In this document: positions 1 to 9,247 of the stretch, piece after piece
Layout of the letters: every line of letters starts with the position of its first letter
Numbering within the stretch: position 1 is the stretch's first letter
Source of the DNA: Sphingomonas hominis
GTDB lineage: Bacteria; Pseudomonadota; Alphaproteobacteria; Sphingomonadales; Sphingomonadaceae
NCBI RefSeq assembly: GCF_013328205.1
Contig: NZ_JABULH010000001.1
Location: forward strand, 573,610 to 637,609
DNA length: 64,000 bases
Direction: 5' to 3'
The notes under the pieces: generated by a model
What the model was told of the DNA's origin: nothing
The model's database searches: none
Seen by the model: only the letters and a program-made list of their open reading frames with translations
Translations under genes and position numbers: made by a program

Positions 1-1292
1 AGTTCGGCGCGTCGCAGCCGCTCAAGGGCGCGCGGATCACCGGTTCGCTCCACATGACGATCCAGACCGCGGTGCTGATCGAGACGCTGACCGCGCTCGG
101 CGCCGACGTGCGCTGGGCGACGTGCAACATCTTCTCGACGCAGGATCACGCGGCGGCCGCGATCGCGGCGGCGGGCATTCCGGTGTTCGCGATCAAGGGC
201 GAGACGCTGGCCGATTACTGGGACTATGTCGGCAACATCTTCGACTGGGACGACGGTCAGGGTCAGACCGCCAACATCATCCTCGACGACGGCGGCGACG
301 CGACGATGTTCGCGCTCTGGGGCGCTAAGCTCGAGCGCGGTGAGAGCTTCGGCGAGCCCGAGAACGCCGAGGAAGTCGAGTTCCAGCGCGCACTGAAGGC
401 GTTCATCGCGAAGAAGCCGGGTTACCTGACCGCGACGGTCAAGAACCTGAAGGGCGTGTCGGAAGAGACCACGACGGGCGTCCACCGCCTGTACGAGATC
501 GCGAAGAAGGGCGAGCTGCCGTTCCCCGCGATCAACGTCAACGATTCGGTCACCAAGTCGAAGTTCGACAATCTGTACGGCTGCAAGGAGTCGCTGGTCG
601 ACGCGATCCGCCGTGCGACCGACGTGATGCTGGCCGGCAAGGTCGCCTGCGTCGCGGGCTTCGGCGACGTCGGCAAGGGCTCGGCTCAGTCGTTGCGCAA
701 TGGCGGCGCGCGCGTGATGGTAACTGAGATCGATCCGATCTGTGCATTGCAGGCCGCTATGGAAGGCTTCGAGGTCGTGACGATGGACGAGGCGGTCAAG
801 CGCGCCGACATCTTCTGCACCGCGACCGGCAACGCCGACGTCATCACCGCCGATCACATGAAGGCGATGAAGCCGATGTCGATCGTGTGCAACATCGGCC
901 ACTTCGACAGCGAGATCCAGATCGCGGCACTCGACAATTACGAGTGGACCGAGGTCAAGCCGGGCACCGACCTCGTCAAGTTCCCCGACGGCAAGCAGAT
1001 CATCATCCTGGCGAAGGGTCGCCTGGTGAACCTGGGTTGCGCGACCGGCCACCCGTCGTTCGTGATGTCGGCGAGCTTCACCAACCAGACGCTCGCGCAG
1101 ATCGAGCTGTGGACCAAGGGTGAGAACTACCAGAACCAGGTCTACGTCCTGCCCAAGCACCTCGACGAGAAGGTCGCGGCGCTGCACCTGGAGAAGCTGG
1201 GCGTGAAGCTGTCGCAGCTGACCCCGAAGCAGGCGGGTTACATCGGCGTGCCGGTGGAAGGCCCGTTCAAGCCGGATCACTATCGCTACTGA
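1..1292 (+). CDS. ahcY: S-adenosylhomocysteine hydrolase (5' end outside window)
   Basis: Adenosylhomocysteinase, which reversibly splits S-adenosylhomocysteine into adenosine and homocysteine in the cytosol using bound NAD and so keeps methylation reactions running. The frame is open from base 3 and already reads family sequence ([16 protein letters not shown]) before the first visible ATG at 54, so the true start lies upstream and the gene is cut by the window edge. The NAD-binding motif [12 protein letters not shown] and the C-terminal end FKPDHYRY are intact. An intrinsic terminator follows directly. In rhizobia this gene also sits beside the kinase/tsaE/addBA cluster, which fits the order here. 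Confidence 0.97.
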   Translation, partial: FGASQPLKGARITGSLHMTIQTAVLIETLTALGADVRWATCNIFSTQDHAAAAIAAAGIPVFAIKGETLADYWDYVGNIFDWDDGQGQTANIILDDGGDATMFALWGAKLERGESFGEPENAEEVEFQRALKAFIAKKPGYLTATVKNLKGVSEETTTGVHRLYEIAKKGELPFPAINVNDSVTKSKFDNLYGCKESLVDAIRRATDVMLAGKVACVAGFGDVGKGSAQSLRNGGARVMVTEIDPICALQAAMEGFEVVTMDEAVKRADIFCTATGNADVITADHMKAMKPMSIVCNIGHFDSEIQIAALDNYEWTEVKPGTDLVKFPDGKQIIILAKGRLVNLGCATGHPSFVMSASFTNQTLAQIELWTKGENYQNQVYVLPKHLDEKVAALHLEKLGVKLSQLTPKQAGYIGVPVEGPFKPDHYRY

Positions 1293-1319
1293 TCGCCGAC
1301 CACCAGGTTGACGACGGAT

Positions 1320-1348
1320 AGGGCGGGGCTTCGGCTCCGCCCTTTTTT
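1320..1348 (+). terminator. Intrinsic terminator of ahcY
   Basis: A 10-bp GC-rich stem (1320-1329 with 1334-1343, one G-T pair) closes a TTCG tetraloop and is followed by a run of T. It lies 27 bases after the ahcY stop codon. Confidence 0.9.
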
Positions 1349-1375
1349 GTTGCGCGTCGCGTCGGCGCAAAAGAA

Positions 1376-1408
1376 AGGGCGCCGCGAGGTGGTTCCTCGC
1401 GACGCCCT
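1376..1408 (-). terminator. Intrinsic terminator of the TonB-dependent receptor gene
   Basis: A 14-bp stem with one mismatch (1376-1389 with 1395-1408) and a 5-base loop. Read on the minus strand it is followed by CTTTCTTTTG-like T-rich sequence. It lies 25 bases beyond the receptor stop codon. Confidence 0.75.
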
Positions 1409-1433
1409 GATAGCAGCCTGGCGGCGGCGATCG

Positions 1434-4400
1434 TTAGAAGTTGAGGCGCACGCCCGCATAGTAGCGGCGGCCCAGCGGATCATAGGCGCTGGTGTACGTG
1501 TCCTGGCCCGCGTCCGCCCCGATGTCGGCGACGAACGGCGGCTTGTTGTTCAGGAGGTTGAACCCGCCGACGTAGAACTCGAAGTTCTCCGCCGCGCGGA
1601 AGCGCAGCTGCGAGTCGAGGTAGAATTGCGGGCGGACACGGTAGGCGATGTTGCTGCCCGGCCGCGCGCCGGTCAGCTGATCGTCGAGGCTCGCCTGGCC
1701 GAGCCAGGTGCCGGTGACGGTCAGGCCGACGCCCTCCAGATCATAGCCCGACTGGATCGTGAAGCGATCGCGCGACGCGCCGAGCTCACCCGCGAAATAA
1801 TCGCGGTCGGCGCCGGGTGCGGGCACGGAGTAGCCGCTGATCAGGTGGGTGTACGAGCCCTTCAGGTTCAGATTACCCGCCAGACCGATGTCGGCGAGGT
1901 TGCTGCGCCAGTCGACCACCACGTCGAGACCCGACGTCTTCACACCGCCGCTGTTGATCGGCGAGGTGTTGACCTCGTCGAGCGAACCGGCGCTGTTCGG
2001 CCCGACCGGGCCCGCACGACGAACGATCTGATCGCAGAACCCTTGCAGACCACCGTTGTAGCACTGGTTGAGCGTGAACTGCAGCGGCGTGCTGACGATC
2101 GCGTCCTTGATGCGGATGTTGTAGTAATCCACCGTCACGACGAGGTTGCGCAGGCCCGCGATCGAGCGCGGGTTGATGACCACGCCTGCGGTGAACGAAT
2201 CGCCCTTCTCTTCCTGCAACAGCGGGTTGCCGCCACCGAAGCTGGTGATGCCCTGGAGATCGGCCTGGCTGACCGCGAACGCGCCGCCGTTCGCCGCGAT
2301 GTTGGCGAGGACGCCGGGTGCGGCGCGGCACTGCGTGCCGAGCGTGCCGCCGGTCGCGGCGGTGACGCCGATGCAGGGATCCTGCAGGCCCGAGGGGAAG
2401 TCCTGCTGCGCGGGCTGGAACAATTCGTTGATGTTGGGCGCACGCACCGAGCGCGCCTGCATGACGCGGAAACGGACGTCCTGGATCGGAGCCCACTCAC
2501 CGCCGTAATTGTAGCTGACGGTGGTGCCGATGGTCGAATAATCCGACACGCGCACCGCACCGCGGACCGACAGCGAGTGGAAGAACGGCCGATCCTGAAG
2601 CAACGGCACGATCGTCTCGCCGAAGCCTTCGAATAGGTCGAAGCTGCCGCGCGTCGAGGGAAGCGCGTTGTTGCCGTTCAGCCCCTGCTGCGTCAGCAGG
2701 TCGAACTCGTTGCGGCTCGTCTCGCGGCGATACTCGCCGCCGACGCTGAAGCCGATCGGGTCGGCACCGAACAGCGAGAACAGCTTGCCCGACACGTTCG
2801 CGCCGGCAACCGTCTGCGTGACCTTGGAACTGAGCGTCGTCGGCGCCTGGATGTAAGCGGCGGCAGGTGCGAGGCTGTTGATGCCGAACAGATTGGCCGG
2901 GATGCAGCCGTCGGCACGTGCGGCGGCATCGACGCACTCGATCGCGCCGGTCGCCGGATTGCGATACGAATTCAGCGCCTGAACGAAGCGGCGGCTGTCG
3001 AACTGGCCGCTGCCGGTCTGATCGTCCTTGGTCTCGCCGTAGATGCCGTAGATCTCGTAGTTGAACTGCTGCTCTGCACCGAACTTGCCGTTGGCGCCGC
3101 CTGCGATGCGGAACAGATCGCGGTTGGAGCGGCTGGTACGCGGACCGAAGTCGCCCAGGCGACGATCGAAGTAGATGTCGCGGAAGCCGTCACCGTCCTC
3201 GTCGGTCGCTGCATTAAAGATCGCGTCGGGCACGAACGGGTTGCGGCCGAACTGATTCTCGACGTTGATGTAGCCGCCGTTCGTCAGGTTCACGAGGTCG
3301 GACGAGAGCGGGAACGCCTCGATGACGGTGCTGGCCTTGGTCTTCGCGTAATTGCCTTCAACGAAGAAGTTGAGCGCCGACGAAACCTCGAAATTGCCGC
3401 GAAGCGCCGCGGTGTAGCGCTCGACCGGGACCGCTAGGTACCGGAAGTCGGAACGGTTGAAGCCACCGCAGCTGACATCCGAGCAGTCGCGCAGGACGTT
3501 GTCGGTGCCGTAGCTGAAGGTGCGATCACCGGCGTAGAAGCGGCCGCCCGGCGTGAAGCCCGACAGCAGCGTCGTCGGCACGAACAGATCCTCGTCGCGG
3601 CCGGTCAGGTTGGCGAGGCTGGTGCGGTCAATCGCGCTCGACCCCGCCTCGGTGGAGCGGTCGCGCTTGAGCACGGTGCCCTGCTTCGAATAGCCGCCGA
3701 ACACCATGATGTTGCCGCGACCGTCGGCGAAATTCTTACCCGCGAGCAGGTTGACCTGCCGGTCGAAGCCATCGCCGTACTCGGAGATGCCGGTCTGCGC
3801 GTCGAGCTGCACGCCGTCGAACTTGGTCTTGTAGACGAAGTTGACGACGCCCGCGACCGCGTCCGAGCCGTATACGGCCGAGGCGCCGCCAGTCAGCGTG
3901 TCGATGCGTTCGATGAACTGCGTCGGGATGACGTTCAGGTCGACTGCCTGGCTGCCAGGCAAGCCGGAGACGAAGCGACGGCCGTTGACGAGCACCAGCG
4001 TGCGGTCCTCGCCCAGGTTGCGCAGGTTGACGGTCGCGATGCCGGCGCCCTGCGTGGCGAAGCTGGAATTGGTGCGGCTGACGCCCGGCGTGCCGAAGGT
4101 CGGGTTCTGGAGCAGCACGTCCTGGACGTTGATGACGCCCGACTGCTGGATCTGCGCGGCGCCGATCACCTGGAGCGGCGAAGCCGCGGTTGCCGAGGGC
4201 GAGGCGATGCGCGAGCCAGTGACGACGATGTCGCCCGCGGGCTCGTCACCCTGGCCGGCGGCGCCGTTCGCCTGCGCGGCGGGATCGGTTGCGCTGACCG
4301 CGGTTGGGTCCTGCGTGTTCACGCCGCCCTGCGTCTGTGTGGCGTCGGGTGCGGTGCTGGCGGCGTCGGCGGGGGTGCCGGCCTGCGCGGCGCGTGCGGG

Positions 4401-4496
4401 GTTGGCTGCATCCTGCGCGAAGGCAGGTGCGGCGAAGATCACCGTTCCCGCGAGAAGCGTGGTGGCCAGCAGCCGCTGGCGCGAAGTTGATGTCAT
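1434..4496 (-). CDS. TonB-dependent outer-membrane receptor
   Basis: Outer-membrane beta-barrel transporter that takes up a bound ligand using energy from TonB-ExbBD. The product is 1,020 residues. It opens with a signal peptide (probable cleavage after AFA at about residue 27), then an Ala/Thr/Gln-rich linker, a plug domain (DIVVTGSRI, then VQDVLLQNPTFG and NLRNLGEDRTLVLVNGRR), and a long barrel ending in the aromatic C-terminus RRYYAGVRLNF typical of outer-membrane insertion. The start at 4496 was chosen for the signal peptide and a GAGAGGG ribosome site. The open frame continues upstream to about 5189, but that part overlaps the divergent kinase gene and is not protein-like. The ligand cannot be read from the sequence. 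The gene interrupts the ahcY-kinase neighbourhood seen in relatives. Confidence 0.93.
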   Translation of the reverse strand: MTSTSRQRLLATTLLAGTVIFAAPAFAQDAANPARAAQAGTPADAASTAPDATQTQGGVNTQDPTAVSATDPAAQANGAAGQGDEPAGDIVVTGSRIASPSATAASPLQVIGAAQIQQSGVINVQDVLLQNPTFGTPGVSRTNSSFATQGAGIATVNLRNLGEDRTLVLVNGRRFVSGLPGSQAVDLNVIPTQFIERIDTLTGGASAVYGSDAVAGVVNFVYKTKFDGVQLDAQTGISEYGDGFDRQVNLLAGKNFADGRGNIMVFGGYSKQGTVLKRDRSTEAGSSAIDRTSLANLTGRDEDLFVPTTLLSGFTPGGRFYAGDRTFSYGTDNVLRDCSDVSCGGFNRSDFRYLAVPVERYTAALRGNFEVSSALNFFVEGNYAKTKASTVIEAFPLSSDLVNLTNGGYINVENQFGRNPFVPDAIFNAATDEDGDGFRDIYFDRRLGDFGPRTSRSNRDLFRIAGGANGKFGAEQQFNYEIYGIYGETKDDQTGSGQFDSRRFVQALNSYRNPATGAIECVDAAARADGCIPANLFGINSLAPAAAYIQAPTTLSSKVTQTVAGANVSGKLFSLFGADPIGFSVGGEYRRETSRNEFDLLTQQGLNGNNALPSTRGSFDLFEGFGETIVPLLQDRPFFHSLSVRGAVRVSDYSTIGTTVSYNYGGEWAPIQDVRFRVMQARSVRAPNINELFQPAQQDFPSGLQDPCIGVTAATGGTLGTQCRAAPGVLANIAANGGAFAVSQADLQGITSFGGGNPLLQEEKGDSFTAGVVINPRSIAGLRNLVVTVDYYNIRIKDAIVSTPLQFTLNQCYNGGLQGFCDQIVRRAGPVGPNSAGSLDEVNTSPINSGGVKTSGLDVVVDWRSNLADIGLAGNLNLKGSYTHLISGYSVPAPGADRDYFAGELGASRDRFTIQSGYDLEGVGLTVTGTWLGQASLDDQLTGARPGSNIAYRVRPQFYLDSQLRFRAAENFEFYVGGFNLLNNKPPFVADIGADAGQDTYTSAYDPLGRRYYAGVRLNF

Positions 4497-4620
4497 GAAA
4501 CCCTCTCGATCACGTTGGTGAGGAGAGGGACAGCGCTGCTTTCCCTTCTCCGATGCGCGCGCTGTATGCGCGACAAAGGTTGCTTGATAGCTATGGCACA
4601 GATGCTGCCACGAAAATCTT

Positions 4621-4637
4621 ACAATTGTTGCAATTGT
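4621..4637. promoter_or_regulatory. Perfect palindrome in the divergent intergenic region
   Basis: ACAATTG-TTG-CAATTGT, a 7-3-7 inverted repeat, lies between the TonB receptor start (4496) and the divergent kinase start (4718). It sits in a locally AT-rich stretch about 125 bases upstream of the receptor start. It could be an operator for either gene; no regulator is identifiable. Confidence 0.35.
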
Positions 4638-4717
4638 GCAACATGCAGGGGTTTCTTGCTGGTGTCCGGCAACGCGGATAGACCAGCCACGATGCTCGTG
4701 ACCCACAAGCCTGTTCG

Positions 4718-7048
4718 ATGATCGTGCTGGGAGCGTTCGCCGCGATGGGGGTGGGTGTCGTGCTCGCGCTGTTGATCGCGGCGGGCGTGTATCTGATGGT
4801 GCAGGGGTTGCGTATGCGGCGCGCGGCGGCGGAGATGGTTCGTGCGCATGCCGAGCTAGAGGCGTTGTTGGCGGCCGCGCCGGCGCAAGCGGTGCTGGTT
4901 CGCGCAGAAGGGCGACTTCAGGTGTCGCCGCGGGTGAGCGAGTGGCTTGGCTGGTCGAGCCAGCCGCGCAGCCTGTCCGACTTGCACGCCGCCAATTGGG
5001 GATTGCCGGCCGACGATGGCGCCGCGTTGAAACGCGACGTCGACGCGGTGCTGCGCGCGTCGCGACCGTTCGAGCGTTTGGTGCGTACCAGCGACGGCGC
5101 GCGCGCGTTGCGCGTGATCGGCGAGCGGCGCGGCGATGCCGCCGTCTTGTGGTTCGCCGATGCGACCGCGAGCCAGGATCAGGTAGCACGCTCGCGCACG
5201 GAGGCAGCGGAGCTGAACGAGGCCTTTGCGGCGCTGAGTGGTCTGATCGAGGCGGCGCCGTTGCCGATGTGGTACCGCGACGCCGACCTGCAGCTAGCGA
5301 TGGTCAACTCGGCGTACGTCGGCGCGGTCGAGGCGCAGGACGCTGCCGCGGTGATCGCGCGCGGGATCGAGCTGGTGGAAGGATCGGGGCAGGGTGGACC
5401 GCGCGGCGGTGCGGTTGCGGCGAAGGAGAGCGGCAAGCCGCAGCAGCGCGTGCTGCCAGCGACGATCGGCGGCGCACGGCGCGCGCTCAGGCTCTACGAC
5501 GTGCCGCTGCCGGTCGGCGGCATTGCCGGCTTCGCGATCGACATCGAGGAGCTGGAACAGGCGAATGCGCGCGAGAAGCGCTTCGCGGAGGCGCAGCGCG
5601 CGATGCTCGACCGATTGTCGGCGGGCGTGGTACAGTTCGGGCGCGATCGGAGCCTGATCTTCTGCAACCAGCCGTTCCGGCGCATGTTCGCGATGCGGCG
5701 CGAGTGGTTGTCCGACCGGCCCGAGTTCGACCGCGTACTGGAACGGATGCGCGAGGCAGGGCGCGTGCCCGAGGTGCGCGACTTTCCCGGCTGGAAGGCG
5801 GAGCGGCGCGGCTGGTTCCTGAACGCCGACGGCGCGGCGGAGGAAAATTGGCATCTGCCCGGCGGCACGCATTTGCGCGTCGTGGCGCAGCCGCTGCCTG
5901 ACGGCGGGCTGCTGCTGATCTTCGAGGATCGCACCGAGCAGGTCCAACTCGCCAGCGCGCGTGACACGTTGCTGCGCGTGCGCACTGCGACGTTCGACAA
6001 TCTGTTCGAGGCGCTGGGCGTGTTCGCCGCCGACGGCCGGCTGCAATTGTGGAACAACCGCTTTCGCGCATTGTGGAACTTCGAAGAGGAGTTCCTGGCC
6101 GGTCACCCGCGCGTCGACGCGATCGCCGAGCGGCTGGCGCCGCAACTCGCCAATCAGGCACGCTCGGCCTTGGTGCCCGAGCTGGTGCGTTACGCGACCG
6201 CGGAGCGCAAGCAGCGCGGCGGGCGTGTCGCGCTGGCGGACGGGCGACATTTCGAGTTCGCGGCGGTGCCGCTGCCCGACGGCAACGCACTGGTGACGAT
6301 GCTCGACATCTCCGACAGCCGCCGGATCGAGCAGGCGCTGCGCGACCGCAACGAGGCGCTGGAGGCGGCGGACCGCGTGAAGACCGCCTTCGTCGCCAAC
6401 ATGAGCTACGAACTCCGCACCCCGCTCACCTCGATCAGCGGGTTCGCCGAGATGCTGCACGGCGGCTATGCGGGGACGCTGTCGGGTGAGGCGATCGCCT
6501 ATGTCGACGCGATCCTCGACTCGGTTGAGCGGCTCGGCGTGCTGATCGACGACGTGCTCGACCTGACGCAGGCGGACAGTGCGACGCTGGAGCGCGAGGA
6601 CGTCGAGCTGGGTGCGGTGGTGCGCGCGGCGGCGGACGCGCTGACCGCGTCGGCGAGGCGGCACCGCATCGAGTTCGTGGTCGAGGTGCTGCGCAGCGCC
6701 GGGCGCGTCCACGTCGACCGCCGCCGTATCCGCGAGGCGGTGGAGCATCTGCTGCGCCACGCGATCGGCGCGACGCGCAGCGGGGGGCGCGTGCTGCTAC
6801 ACGTCGACGGCGATTCGAAGCGGGCGAGGATCGTGGTGTCGGACGATGGCGCTGGGATGACCGTGGAGGAAGCGGCGCGCGCGTTCGACCGCTTCGCGCA
6901 GCCGGGCATCACGCCGGGTCAGGAGCGCGCGCTGGGGCTCGGCCTGCCGCTCGCCAAGCAGTTCGTCGAGGCGCACGGCGGCCGCGTGTCGCTGGTGAGT
7001 GAGCCCGGGCAGGGCTCGCTCGTCACGGTCGAGTTGCCGCGGCGATGA
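4718..7048 (+). CDS. divL: DivL-like PAS-domain histidine kinase homologue with Tyr at the phospho-acceptor site
   Basis: A 776-residue membrane-anchored sensor. One N-terminal transmembrane segment (about residues 1-28) is followed by several PAS-like regions, a dimerisation domain and a C-terminal ATPase domain. In the dimerisation motif the usual phospho-accepting His is Tyr564 (NMSYELRTPLTSI). DivL of Caulobacter (769 residues) is known for the same substitution and acts as a cell-cycle regulator of CckA rather than as a normal kinase. The N-box here reads HLLRHAIGAT, with His681 where Asn normally helps bind Mg-ATP, while the G-box DDGAGM is kept. It is the first gene of the operon and overlaps tsaE by 4 bases. 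The DivL assignment rests on length, anchor, PAS content and Tyr; the role in this organism is inferred. Confidence 0.8.
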   Translation: MIVLGAFAAMGVGVVLALLIAAGVYLMVQGLRMRRAAAEMVRAHAELEALLAAAPAQAVLVRAEGRLQVSPRVSEWLGWSSQPRSLSDLHAANWGLPADDGAALKRDVDAVLRASRPFERLVRTSDGARALRVIGERRGDAAVLWFADATASQDQVARSRTEAAELNEAFAALSGLIEAAPLPMWYRDADLQLAMVNSAYVGAVEAQDAAAVIARGIELVEGSGQGGPRGGAVAAKESGKPQQRVLPATIGGARRALRLYDVPLPVGGIAGFAIDIEELEQANAREKRFAEAQRAMLDRLSAGVVQFGRDRSLIFCNQPFRRMFAMRREWLSDRPEFDRVLERMREAGRVPEVRDFPGWKAERRGWFLNADGAAEENWHLPGGTHLRVVAQPLPDGGLLLIFEDRTEQVQLASARDTLLRVRTATFDNLFEALGVFAADGRLQLWNNRFRALWNFEEEFLAGHPRVDAIAERLAPQLANQARSALVPELVRYATAERKQRGGRVALADGRHFEFAAVPLPDGNALVTMLDISDSRRIEQALRDRNEALEAADRVKTAFVANMSYELRTPLTSISGFAEMLHGGYAGTLSGEAIAYVDAILDSVERLGVLIDDVLDLTQADSATLEREDVELGAVVRAAADALTASARRHRIEFVVEVLRSAGRVHVDRRRIREAVEHLLRHAIGATRSGGRVLLHVDGDSKRARIVVSDDGAGMTVEEAARAFDRFAQPGITPGQERALGLGLPLAKQFVEAHGGRVSLVSEPGQGSLVTVELPRR

Positions 7049-7500
7049 GCGGAGAGTTGTTCCTGGCCGACGCGGCGGCGACCGAGGCGCTGGGTCGGAG
7101 CCTAGCGCCCGTTCTTCGCGCGGGCGACGTGGTGCTGCTGTCGGGCGGACTGGGGATGGGCAAGACGAGCTTCGCGCGCGGCGTGCTGTCGGCGTTGGGG
7201 CTGGCGGGCGAGGCGCCGAGCCCGACGTTCGCGATTGTGCAGCCCTATGCACCGCCCGAGCTGCGGATGCCAGTCGTGCACGCCGATTTGTACCGGATCG
7301 AGGATGCGGGCGAGCTCGACGAACTGGGGCTGGATGACGCGCTGTACGACTCGGCGCTGCTGGTCGAGTGGCCGGAGCGCGTGCCGGCGCATTTCTGGCG
7401 CGATCCGCTGCTGCTGACCTTTGCCGCCGGGCAGTCGGGCGGGCGCCGCTTGACTTGGCACGCGTCGGCGGCATGGGAGCGGCGATGGGCACCGAGATGA
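7045..7500 (+). CDS. tsaE: tRNA threonylcarbamoyladenosine biosynthesis ATPase TsaE
   Basis: Small P-loop ATPase (151 residues) that works with TsaB and TsaD to make t6A at position 37 of ANN-decoding tRNAs. The Walker A motif GGLGMGKTSFARG lies at about residues 33-45. The family pattern SPTFAIVQPY and the aspartate-rich DLYRIED follow, and VEWPERV is near the C-terminus. The length is normal. Its ATG overlaps the kinase stop (ATGA), and its own stop overlaps the next start in the same way, so translation along the operon is probably coupled. Confidence 0.95.
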   Translation: MSGELFLADAAATEALGRSLAPVLRAGDVVLLSGGLGMGKTSFARGVLSALGLAGEAPSPTFAIVQPYAPPELRMPVVHADLYRIEDAGELDELGLDDALYDSALLVEWPERVPAHFWRDPLLLTFAAGQSGGRRLTWHASAAWERRWAPR

Positions 7501-8489
7501 ATTCTGGCGACATGACCCCACCGGCGCACGCCGCCGCGTTTCTGGACAGCGCTGGTTGGCACGGCGCCACAATCAAGCCGTTGGCGGGTGACGCCTCGTT
7601 CCGACGTTACTTCCGCGTCGAGGCAGGGGGGCGTGGCGCGGTGCTTATGGACGCGCCGCCGCCGCACGAGGACCCGCGTCCGTTCATCAGCGTGGCGCAG
7701 TGGCTGAACGAGCGCGGCTTTGCTGCTCCTGCGATCCACGCGATCGATCTCGAGCACGGGCTGGTGCTGCTGGAGGATTTCGGCGACGTGCGTATGCGCG
7801 AAACGGTCGACGCCGACGCCGACGCGCTGATGCCGCTCTACTCGGCCGCGGTCGACGTGCTGGTCGAACTGCACCGGCATCCCGCGGGTGAGTGGCGGGC
7901 CTATGATCTGGCCGAGTTGCAGCGTGAGGCGGGGTTGCTGGTCGAGTGGTACTGTCCGGCGATCCAGCTTGCGATCGATGCCGAGGGTTACCGCGCGGCG
8001 TGGGACGAGGTGCTGCACCATGCGCTGACTGAGCAACCGGTGACCGTGCTGCGCGATTATCATGCCGAAAATCTGATGCTGGTGGGTGCGGAGCGTTCGC
8101 TCGGGCTGCTCGACTTCCAGGACGCGCTTGCAGGGCATCCGGCATACGATCTGGTGTCATTGTTGCAGGATGCGCGGCGTGACGTGGAGCCGTCGATTGA
8201 GGATGCGATGCTGGCGCGCTACACCGCCGCCACCGGAGCGGGAGCGACGTTCCTCGATGCCTATCACGTGCTGGGCGCGCAGCGGAATGCGAAGATCGTC
8301 GGCATCTTCACGCGGTTGTGGCAGCGCGACGGCAAGCCGCGCTATCCGGCATTGTGCCCGCGCGTCTGGGCCTATCTGGAGCGCGACTTGAGCCATCCTG
8401 TGCTGGCACCCGTCGCGCGCTGGTTCGACGCGAACATCTCGCCCGAGCTGCGCGGCGACCCGATGCTGGTGCGCGGGGGCGCGGCGTGA
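7497..8489 (+). CDS. amgK: N-acetylmuramate/N-acetylglucosamine kinase AmgK (aminoglycoside phosphotransferase fold)
   Basis: Kinase-fold sugar kinase (330 residues) that phosphorylates the anomeric carbon of MurNAc or GlcNAc in cell-wall recycling, bypassing MurNAc-6-P. Visible motifs are the N-lobe GDASFRRYFRV, the catalytic loop LRDYHAENLM and the metal-binding LLDFQDA. Start 7497 gives an ATGA overlap with tsaE; ATG 7485 in the same frame is an alternative. The next gene is a sugar-1-phosphate nucleotidyltransferase, which is the AmgK-MurU arrangement known from Pseudomonas and sphingomonad-type bacteria and the main reason for this call over a generic phosphotransferase. Confidence 0.88.
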   Translation: MNSGDMTPPAHAAAFLDSAGWHGATIKPLAGDASFRRYFRVEAGGRGAVLMDAPPPHEDPRPFISVAQWLNERGFAAPAIHAIDLEHGLVLLEDFGDVRMRETVDADADALMPLYSAAVDVLVELHRHPAGEWRAYDLAELQREAGLLVEWYCPAIQLAIDAEGYRAAWDEVLHHALTEQPVTVLRDYHAENLMLVGAERSLGLLDFQDALAGHPAYDLVSLLQDARRDVEPSIEDAMLARYTAATGAGATFLDAYHVLGAQRNAKIVGIFTRLWQRDGKPRYPALCPRVWAYLERDLSHPVLAPVARWFDANISPELRGDPMLVRGGAA

Positions 8490-9241
8490 CGCGGCCGCGC
8501 TACATCCGACCGGTGCCCGACGCCGGCGTGCCCAAGATCGCGATGGTCATGGCGGCGGGGCTGGGCAAGCGGATGCGCCCGTTGACCGCGCTGCGTCCGA
8601 AACCGCTGATCCCGGTCGCGGGCAAGCCGTTGATCGATCACGTGTTCGACCGGCTGCGCGACGCCGGCGTCGAGCGTGCAGTGGTCAACGTCCATTACCT
8701 CGCCGACGCGCTGGAGGCGCACGTCACGCACCGCGTTTCCGGGCTGGATATCGTGGTGTCGGACGAGCGCGCGCAATTGCTCGAGACTGGCGGCGGCCTG
8801 GTCAAGGCGCGGGAGCTGTTGGGTGAGGAGCCCGTGCTGGTCGTCAACAGCGACAATCTGTGGCTGGATGGGCCGACCGACGCGATCCGGTTGCTGGCGT
8901 CGCAGTGGGACGACGCGGCGATGGACGCGCTGCTGCTGCTGGTGCCTTATGCCCGCGCGCACAATCATCGCGGGCAAGGTGACTTCCACATCGATGCGGC
9001 GGGGCGGATCACCGGGCGACGCCGCGCGAGCCGGGTCGCGCCGTTCGTCTATACCGGCGTGCAGATCCTGTCGCCGCGCGTGATCGCCGACTGGCCCGAG
9101 GGTCCATTCTCGACCAACCTGTTCTGGGATCGCGCGATTGCCGCCGGGCGCGCGTTCGGCGTGGTGCATCAGGGATTGTGGTTCGACGTCGGCACGCCGG
9201 GCGCGATCGCGCGGACCGAGGCGATCCTGGCGGATGGCTGA
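8486..9241 (+). CDS. murU: N-acetylmuramate-1-phosphate uridylyltransferase MurU
   Basis: Nucleotidyltransferase (251 residues) expected to convert MurNAc-1-phosphate and UTP to UDP-MurNAc, returning recycled MurNAc to peptidoglycan precursors without MurA/MurB. The signature AAGLGKRMRPLT and PKPLIPVAGKP is near the N-terminus, NSDN supplies the metal-binding Asp, and WFDVGTPG is near the C-terminus. The GTG at 8486 overlaps the amgK stop (GTGA); ATG 8543 or 8549 would trim a non-conserved leader. The pairing with amgK specifies MurU rather than a glucose- or mannose-1-phosphate enzyme. Confidence 0.88.
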   Translation: MTRPRYIRPVPDAGVPKIAMVMAAGLGKRMRPLTALRPKPLIPVAGKPLIDHVFDRLRDAGVERAVVNVHYLADALEAHVTHRVSGLDIVVSDERAQLLETGGGLVKARELLGEEPVLVVNSDNLWLDGPTDAIRLLASQWDDAAMDALLLLVPYARAHNHRGQGDFHIDAAGRITGRRRASRVAPFVYTGVQILSPRVIADWPEGPFSTNLFWDRAIAAGRAFGVVHQGLWFDVGTPGAIARTEAILADG

Positions 9242-9247
9242 GCGCCG

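Noticed and set aside
5294-6760. Long minus-strand open frame (488 codons) under the DivL-like gene
   Set aside because: High-GC shadow of the kinase gene: Arg/Ala/Gln/His-rich, no domain logic, and fully overlapped by a clear gene.
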